Below, in pieces: positions 30,916-34,254 of a DNA stretch of 34,254 nucleotides. Position 1 is the first letter of the stretch; each line of letters begins with the position of its first letter. Below the pieces are notes generated by a model. It ran no database searches. It saw only the letters and a program-made list of their open reading frames with translations, and was not told the origin of the DNA. The position numbers and the translations under genes are program-made. This DNA comes from Micrococcales bacterium (lineage in GTDB: Bacteria > Actinomycetota > Actinomycetes > Actinomycetales > Microbacteriaceae). The DNA is taken from assembly GCA_947489135.1 (NCBI GenBank), contig CANLCU010000009.1, forward strand, positions 1 through 34,254. Reading direction: 5' to 3'.

Positions 30916-30944
30916 ATGGTAATGCATATGCATTACCTACACAA
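30916..30944 (-). promoter_or_regulatory. prlF-yhaV promoter overlapped by a perfect 20-bp palindrome
   Basis: On the minus strand TTGTGT (30944-30939), a 17-nt spacer, TACCAT (30921-30916), 6 nt, then ATG 30909. The palindrome GGTAATGCATATGCATTACC (30918-30937) fills the spacer and most of the -10. This is the expected place for antitoxin autorepression. Confidence 0.75.
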
Positions 30945-31081
30945 GAGCCAAGATCTCCCTTTGCATTTAGAGGGTCTCAGGGCTAAACTCGTTAGAGGTA
31001 GTTTGACAACTGCCCCAAGCCTAATCTGGCAAATTTAATCATTTTAGATATCAATCTATTAGTGTGCCCATTTGCCTCCTT

Positions 31082-31154
31082 AGGGCAGTGGCTCAATTGG
31101 TAGAGCAGCGGTCTCCAAAACCGCAGGTTGCAGGTTCGAGTCCTGTCTGCCCTG
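31082..31154 (+). tRNA. tRNA-Trp (CCA)
   Basis: AGGGCAG (31082-31088) pairs with CTGCCCT (31147-31153), discriminator G31154 as usual for Trp. The anticodon loop CTCCAAA gives CCA. The 3' CCA is not encoded. It lies just ahead of secE, a conserved actinobacterial arrangement. A TTGACA at 31003-31008 may belong to its promoter, but no -10 at proper spacing is evident. Confidence 0.96.
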
Positions 31155-31158
31155 CAAA

Positions 31159-31180
31159 CGATGTCACATTTGTGGCATCG
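31159..31180 (+). other. Hairpin between tRNA-Trp and secE
   Basis: CGATGTCAC pairs with GTGGCATCG (one G-T wobble) around ATTT. There is no T tract, so it is more likely a processing or stability element in a tRNA-secE transcript than a terminator. Confidence 0.4.
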
Positions 31181-31215
31181 AAGAAGTAACACCAGCACTA
31201 ACTGAAAGAAGAGAA

Positions 31216-31494
31216 ATGTCAGAAGAACTAGAGCAGGCATCTGAAGACTTAGTTGAAAAGTCCAATGTCAATAAAGCTGCTGCCCGCGGTCCTATCGGTC
31301 GCATCATTCTTTTCATTCAGCAGGTAATCGCAGAGCTTCGCAAAGTTAACAAGCCAACCTTCAGCGAACTTCGTAACTACACAGGAGTTGTTCTTGGTTT
31401 CGTAACTGTAGTTATGGTTATCATCTTTGGTTTTGACTTCTTGTTTGGATCAGGTGTTGCCTGGCTGTACACAGTCTTCGATACCACCAACTAA
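31216..31494 (+). CDS. secE: Preprotein translocase subunit SecE
   Basis: The 92-residue protein has a polar, acidic N-terminus, then the SecE pattern IILFIQQVIAELRKVNKPTF (amphipathic helix and hinge, about residues 31-50), RNYTGVV, and a single membrane helix (LGFVTVVMVIIFGFDFLFG, 59-77). It clamps SecY in the protein-export channel. It starts at ATG 31216 with GAAGAGA upstream and lies 29 nt before nusG. Position between tRNA-Trp and nusG is the standard bacterial order. Confidence 0.95.
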   Translation: MSEELEQASEDLVEKSNVNKAAARGPIGRIILFIQQVIAELRKVNKPTFSELRNYTGVVLGFVTVVMVIIFGFDFLFGSGVAWLYTVFDTTN

Positions 31495-31523
31495 TTTTTA
31501 GCAACAACTAACTAAGGAAACAC

Positions 31524-32381
31524 GTGACCGATTTCGAATCAGAGCAGAACCAGCCAGAAGAGATCAACCTAGAGGTTGAATCTTCTGATTACGCTGAAAC
31601 CGATCCTGCTTACATTGATGACACCAACGCTGACGAAGCATCAGCTGAGGAGCTAGCTCTTCATGTTGAGACTGACGTTGAGGTTGCTGCAGAATCTGAA
31701 ACAGCAGCAGCTGCAGATATTCACGAAGCAGCTTCGGAAGAAGCAGCTGTTGAAGAAGAAGACCCATACGCTGCATTCAAGAAGGAACTTCGCGAGCAGC
31801 CAGGTAAGTGGTTCATCATTCACTCATACGCAGGTTACGAGAAGCGTGTGAAGCAGAACATTGAAAACCGTATGCTCTCAATCGTTGGTGGAGACAACAT
31901 CTACCAGATCGAAGTTCCAATGGAAGAATCCATTGAAATCAAGAACGGTCAGAGAAAGCTTGTAACCAAGGTACGTATTCCTGGTTATGTTCTAGTTCGT
32001 ATGGACATGAACGAAGACTCATGGTCTCTAGTTCGCGGTACTCCAGCTGTTACAGGCTTCGTAGGTCACAGCGAATACCCAAGCCCACTGCGTCCTCAAG
32101 AAGCATTCGACATGCTGAAGACTCTTTATGTTCTACCTGAAGAAGCGGCAGCTAAGGCAGCAGCTAAGGGTGGAGCTAAGGGTAAGCAGAAGTCAATCCC
32201 TGTTAACGTCAACTACAAACTTGGCGAAAGCATCATGATCAAGGAAGGTTCGTTCGCGGGTCTTCCTGGAACCATCAGCGAGATCAAGGCAGAAAGCGGC
32301 AAGCTTATTGTTCTGGTTTCATTGTTCGAACGTGAAACTCCTGTTGAACTTGCCTTCGACCAGGTATCAGCTCTCGTATAA
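31524..32381 (+). CDS. nusG: Transcription termination/antitermination protein NusG
   Basis: The 285-residue protein has three parts. Residues 1-85 are a very acidic, low-complexity extension (E, D, A) typical of Actinobacteria. The NGN domain follows from about 92 ([19 protein letters not shown], then [14 protein letters not shown], then [12 protein letters not shown]), which binds RNA polymerase. A linker rich in Ala and Lys ([15 protein letters not shown]) leads to the KOW domain at the C-terminus ([20 protein letters not shown]), which contacts Rho or S10. GTG start at 31524 with AAGGAAAC upstream. It is in the operon secE-nusG-rplK-rplA. Confidence 0.96.
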   Translation: MTDFESEQNQPEEINLEVESSDYAETDPAYIDDTNADEASAEELALHVETDVEVAAESETAAAADIHEAASEEAAVEEEDPYAAFKKELREQPGKWFIIHSYAGYEKRVKQNIENRMLSIVGGDNIYQIEVPMEESIEIKNGQRKLVTKVRIPGYVLVRMDMNEDSWSLVRGTPAVTGFVGHSEYPSPLRPQEAFDMLKTLYVLPEEAAAKAAAKGGAKGKQKSIPVNVNYKLGESIMIKEGSFAGLPGTISEIKAESGKLIVLVSLFERETPVELAFDQVSALV

Positions 32382-32416
32382 AGATTTACAAACCTAAAAC
32401 CAAAGGAAACTAACAA

Positions 32417-32851
32417 ATGGCACCGAAGAAAAAAGTAACCGGCATGATCAAGTTGCAGATCCAAGCAGGAGCTGCTAACCCAGCCCCACCGATTGGTCCA
32501 GCTCTTGGTCAGCATGGTGTGAACATCATGGAATTCTGTACTGCATACAACAATGCAACTGCAGACCAGCGTGGAAACGTGGTTCCAGTAGAGATCACCG
32601 TGTATGAAGACCGTTCATTCACTTTCATCCTTAAGACTCCACCAGCAGCTGAGCTAATCAAGAAGGCAGCTGGAGTAGCTAAGGGTTCAGCAACCCCTCA
32701 CACAGTGAAGGTAGCAAAACTTACTCGCGAACAGGTTCTAAAGATCGCCGAGTCAAAGATGGCTGACCTCAACGCCAATGACGTTGAAGCAGCCGCAAAG
32801 ATCATCGCTGGTACTGCCCGCAGCATGGGTATCACAGTCGAAGGTTACTAA
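32417..32851 (+). CDS. rplK: 50S ribosomal protein L11
   Basis: The 144-residue protein is full length. It has [20 protein letters not shown] and [14 protein letters not shown] at the N-terminus, where the Pro-rich segment contacts thiostrepton-type antibiotics and the GTPase centre, and the RNA-binding C-terminal domain with [12 protein letters not shown] at the end. It is preceded by AAAGGAAAC. rplA follows after 88 nt that hold a hairpin element. Confidence 0.97.
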
Positions 32852-32873
32852 GCAACAAAAGAAACAAACGGAA

Positions 32874-32905
32874 GTGGGAGAGTCGCGCGCGACTCGTTCA
32901 ACCAC
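32874..32905 (+). promoter_or_regulatory. Probable L1-binding mRNA element
   Basis: GTGG (32874-32877) pairs with CCAC (32902-32905). Inside, GAGTCGCG and CGCGACTC (32880-32895) form a perfect 16-nt palindromic hairpin (the innermost bases must open to make a loop), leaving an asymmetric internal loop (GA opposite GTTCAA). A stem, internal loop and stem just before rplA is the kind of site used by L1 for feedback on its own mRNA. No T tract follows, so it is not a terminator. Confidence 0.45.
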
Positions 32906-32939
32906 AACTGTGACCAACTAAACAAGAAGGAAAAGCAGA

Positions 32940-33641
32940 ATGGCTAAGCGCTCAAAGGCATATATTGCCGCAGCAGAAAAAATCACTGAAGGTAAGTTCT
33001 ACACACCTGCAGAAGCAGTAACACTAGTAAAAGAAACTGGCACATCAAAGTTCGACTCAACTGTTGAAGTTGCAGTGAAGCTTGGTGTTGACCCTCGTAA
33101 AGCTGACCAGATGATCCGTGGAACCGTAGGTTTGCCTCACGGTACTGGTAAGACAGCACGCGTTATCGTATTCGCAACCGGTGCAGCTGCAGATGCAGCT
33201 CGCGAAGCAGGTGCTGACGAAGTCGGTGGCGACGAGCTAATCGAGAAGGTAGCAGCTGGTTGGACAGACTTCGACTCAGCGGTATCAACACCTGAACTTA
33301 TGGGTAAGGTCGGTCGTCTAGGTAAGGTTCTAGGTCCTCGTAACCTAATGCCAAACCCTAAGACTGGAACTGTTACTCCAGATGTAGCAAAGGCTGTTAC
33401 TGACATCAAGGGTGGAAAGATTGAGTTCCGCATTGACAAGCAGTCAAACCTTCACTTCATCATTGGAAAGATCTCTTTCACTAAGGAACAGCTTGGCGAG
33501 AACCTGGCAGTTGCTCTAGATGAAATCTTGAGACTAAAGCCTTCATCTTCAAAGGGTAAGTACCTATTGAAGGCATCTCTAGCAACAACCTTTGGTCCTG
33601 GTATCCCACTAGACACCAGCGTTACCAAAGTAGAGTTCTAA
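32940..33641 (+). CDS. rplA: 50S ribosomal protein L1
   Basis: The 233-residue full-length L1 has [20 protein letters not shown] (38-57), [12 protein letters not shown], the interdomain [16 protein letters not shown], and a C-terminal [13 protein letters not shown]. It is the stalk-base protein that binds 23S rRNA and often represses its own operon by binding mRNA. ATG at 32940 with GAAGG upstream. A strong terminator follows. Confidence 0.97.
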   Translation: MAKRSKAYIAAAEKITEGKFYTPAEAVTLVKETGTSKFDSTVEVAVKLGVDPRKADQMIRGTVGLPHGTGKTARVIVFATGAAADAAREAGADEVGGDELIEKVAAGWTDFDSAVSTPELMGKVGRLGKVLGPRNLMPNPKTGTVTPDVAKAVTDIKGGKIEFRIDKQSNLHFIIGKISFTKEQLGENLAVALDEILRLKPSSSKGKYLLKASLATTFGPGIPLDTSVTKVEF

Positions 33642-33678
33642 ATAGTTTTACCTAGCGTTCACTAAAGAAAGTTAGGCT

Positions 33679-33706
33679 GAAGGACCAGGAGAAATCCTGG
33701 TCCTTC
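33679..33706 (+). terminator. Terminator after rplA
   Basis: GAAGGACCAGGA pairs perfectly with TCCTGGTCCTTC over 12 bp around a GAAA loop, then ATCATCTTGTT. This is probably the end of the secE-nusG-rplK-rplA transcript. Confidence 0.85.
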
Positions 33707-33760
33707 ATCATCTTGTTAGCAGTTCGTAGAAATGCGAATGTAGATTGAAAGGTTGGGATA

Positions 33761-34254
33761 TTGCCAACAGAACCGTTTGGTGCAGCAACTCTGCTTGATA
33801 CAAAAGATCCAATGGGGCTAAGAGCAACAGCTCCTCTACTAGACGCGTGGATACGCGACATGGAGACAGACAGATCTCCTTTTCAAATCCCAGGCCATAA
33901 AGGCCGCACCAATCTAACCGGTCCCATCGTTGATGGCGACATTCCAGTTCTGCCAGGCAATCACCCATATCGAATCTCTCCATCCCTAATCCTTGAAGCA
34001 GAGAAACTAGCTGCTGATCTATGGGGAGCGGACCTATGCAGATTCGGTGTGAATGGGTCTTCAGGTTCTAACCACGCAGCTGTTATGGCGGTAGCCGGTC
34101 CTGGCGACAAAGTAATTGTTTCTAGAACTCTTCATAAATCAGTTCTTGTTGGAATGGTTTATGCAGGAGTAATCCCTGTCTGGGTAAGACCAGAGATTAA
34201 CCCAGCAACAGGACTACCTGAGTATCTACCTTCATCAAGGTTGAGAGAAACTCT
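33761..34254 (+). CDS. Orn/Lys/Arg decarboxylase family protein, 5' part
   Basis: The open frame begins at TTG 33761, the first start codon after an in-frame stop at 33746, with GAAAGG upstream, and runs off the right edge after 164 codons. The translation contains RSPFQIPGHKGRTN (residues about 39-52), WGADLCRFGVNGSSGSNHAA and VIVSRTLHKSVLVGMVYAG, which match the N-terminal part of the pyridoxal-phosphate fold of the Orn/Lys/Arg decarboxylase major domain (PF01276). The phrase PGHKGR and the GSSGSN cofactor loop are characteristic. Members decarboxylate basic amino acids to polyamines or amines. Substrate cannot be judged from the fragment. The wing domain of the largest inducible forms is absent at the N-terminus, so this is the short biosynthetic type. 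Confidence 0.85.
   Translation, partial: MPTEPFGAATLLDTKDPMGLRATAPLLDAWIRDMETDRSPFQIPGHKGRTNLTGPIVDGDIPVLPGNHPYRISPSLILEAEKLAADLWGADLCRFGVNGSSGSNHAAVMAVAGPGDKVIVSRTLHKSVLVGMVYAGVIPVWVRPEINPATGLPEYLPSSRLRET

Noticed and set aside
30992-31240. Minus-strand frame across tRNA-Trp
   Set aside because: It contains CRADRTRTCNLRF, a typical artefact of translating the antisense of a tRNA. It has no ribosome site and overlaps secE.
32880-32895. GC-rich palindrome as an intrinsic terminator between rplK and rplA
   Set aside because: No T tract follows, and splitting the ribosomal operon here would be unusual. An L1-type mRNA element fits better.

Overview
The window looks like a compact chromosomal segment from a low-GC member of the Actinobacteria. 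The best guess is a streamlined freshwater Microbacteriaceae (the Rhodoluna/Aquiluna 'Luna' type). This rests on an actinobacterial block of tRNA-Thr, tRNA-Met, two MaoC-type dehydratases, murB, an aminotransferase, tRNA-Trp, secE, nusG, rplK and rplA; on NusG with a long acidic N-terminus; on frequent GTG/TTG starts; on many apparently leaderless genes; and on convergent genes whose stop codons overlap. No database search was possible.

Region 1 (1-1672): the start of yajQ and a LacI-family regulator, both on the minus strand, then a tRNA-Tyr gene. Region 2 (1673-5567) is an accessory island lying between two tRNA-Tyr genes that sit in 124-bp identical direct repeats. It carries a small structured RNA with its own promoter, a convergent DUF3800 gene, an XRE-TPR regulator, and, divergently, a 31-residue peptide gene followed by two genes for exported proteins, the second an Amidase_6-type protein. 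A perfect 10+10 bp inverted repeat lies between regulator and peptide. The arrangement resembles the RRNPP peptide-pheromone circuits of Firmicutes and is the strongest candidate for an undescribed system.

Region 3 (5692-12156): a RarD-type transporter and a branched-chain amino acid type ABC importer. The binding lipoprotein (plus strand) converges on livF-livG-livM-livH (minus strand) across a strong bidirectional terminator. LivH has an unusual exported domain at its N-terminus. Region 4 (12157-26130): hrpA helicase, a DUF3817 membrane protein, two paralogous GH13 alpha-glucosidases, a 1338-residue polytopic membrane protein and a neopullulanase-like GH13 enzyme. A LacI-type operator lies between the second glucosidase and the neopullulanase, and the LacI gene at 384-1406 is one candidate regulator.

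Region 5 (26131-34254): tRNA-Thr, tRNA-Met, hadA/hadB-like dehydratases, murB, a LysE-type exporter, an aminotransferase, a PrlF-YhaV toxin-antitoxin pair with a perfect 20-bp palindrome over its promoter, tRNA-Trp, secE, nusG, rplK and rplA with a probable L1-binding element between the last two, and the 5' part of an Orn/Lys/Arg decarboxylase running off the right edge. No stretch over 300 bases lacks a gene. I saw no rRNA, CRISPR array, insertion sequence or integrase gene.
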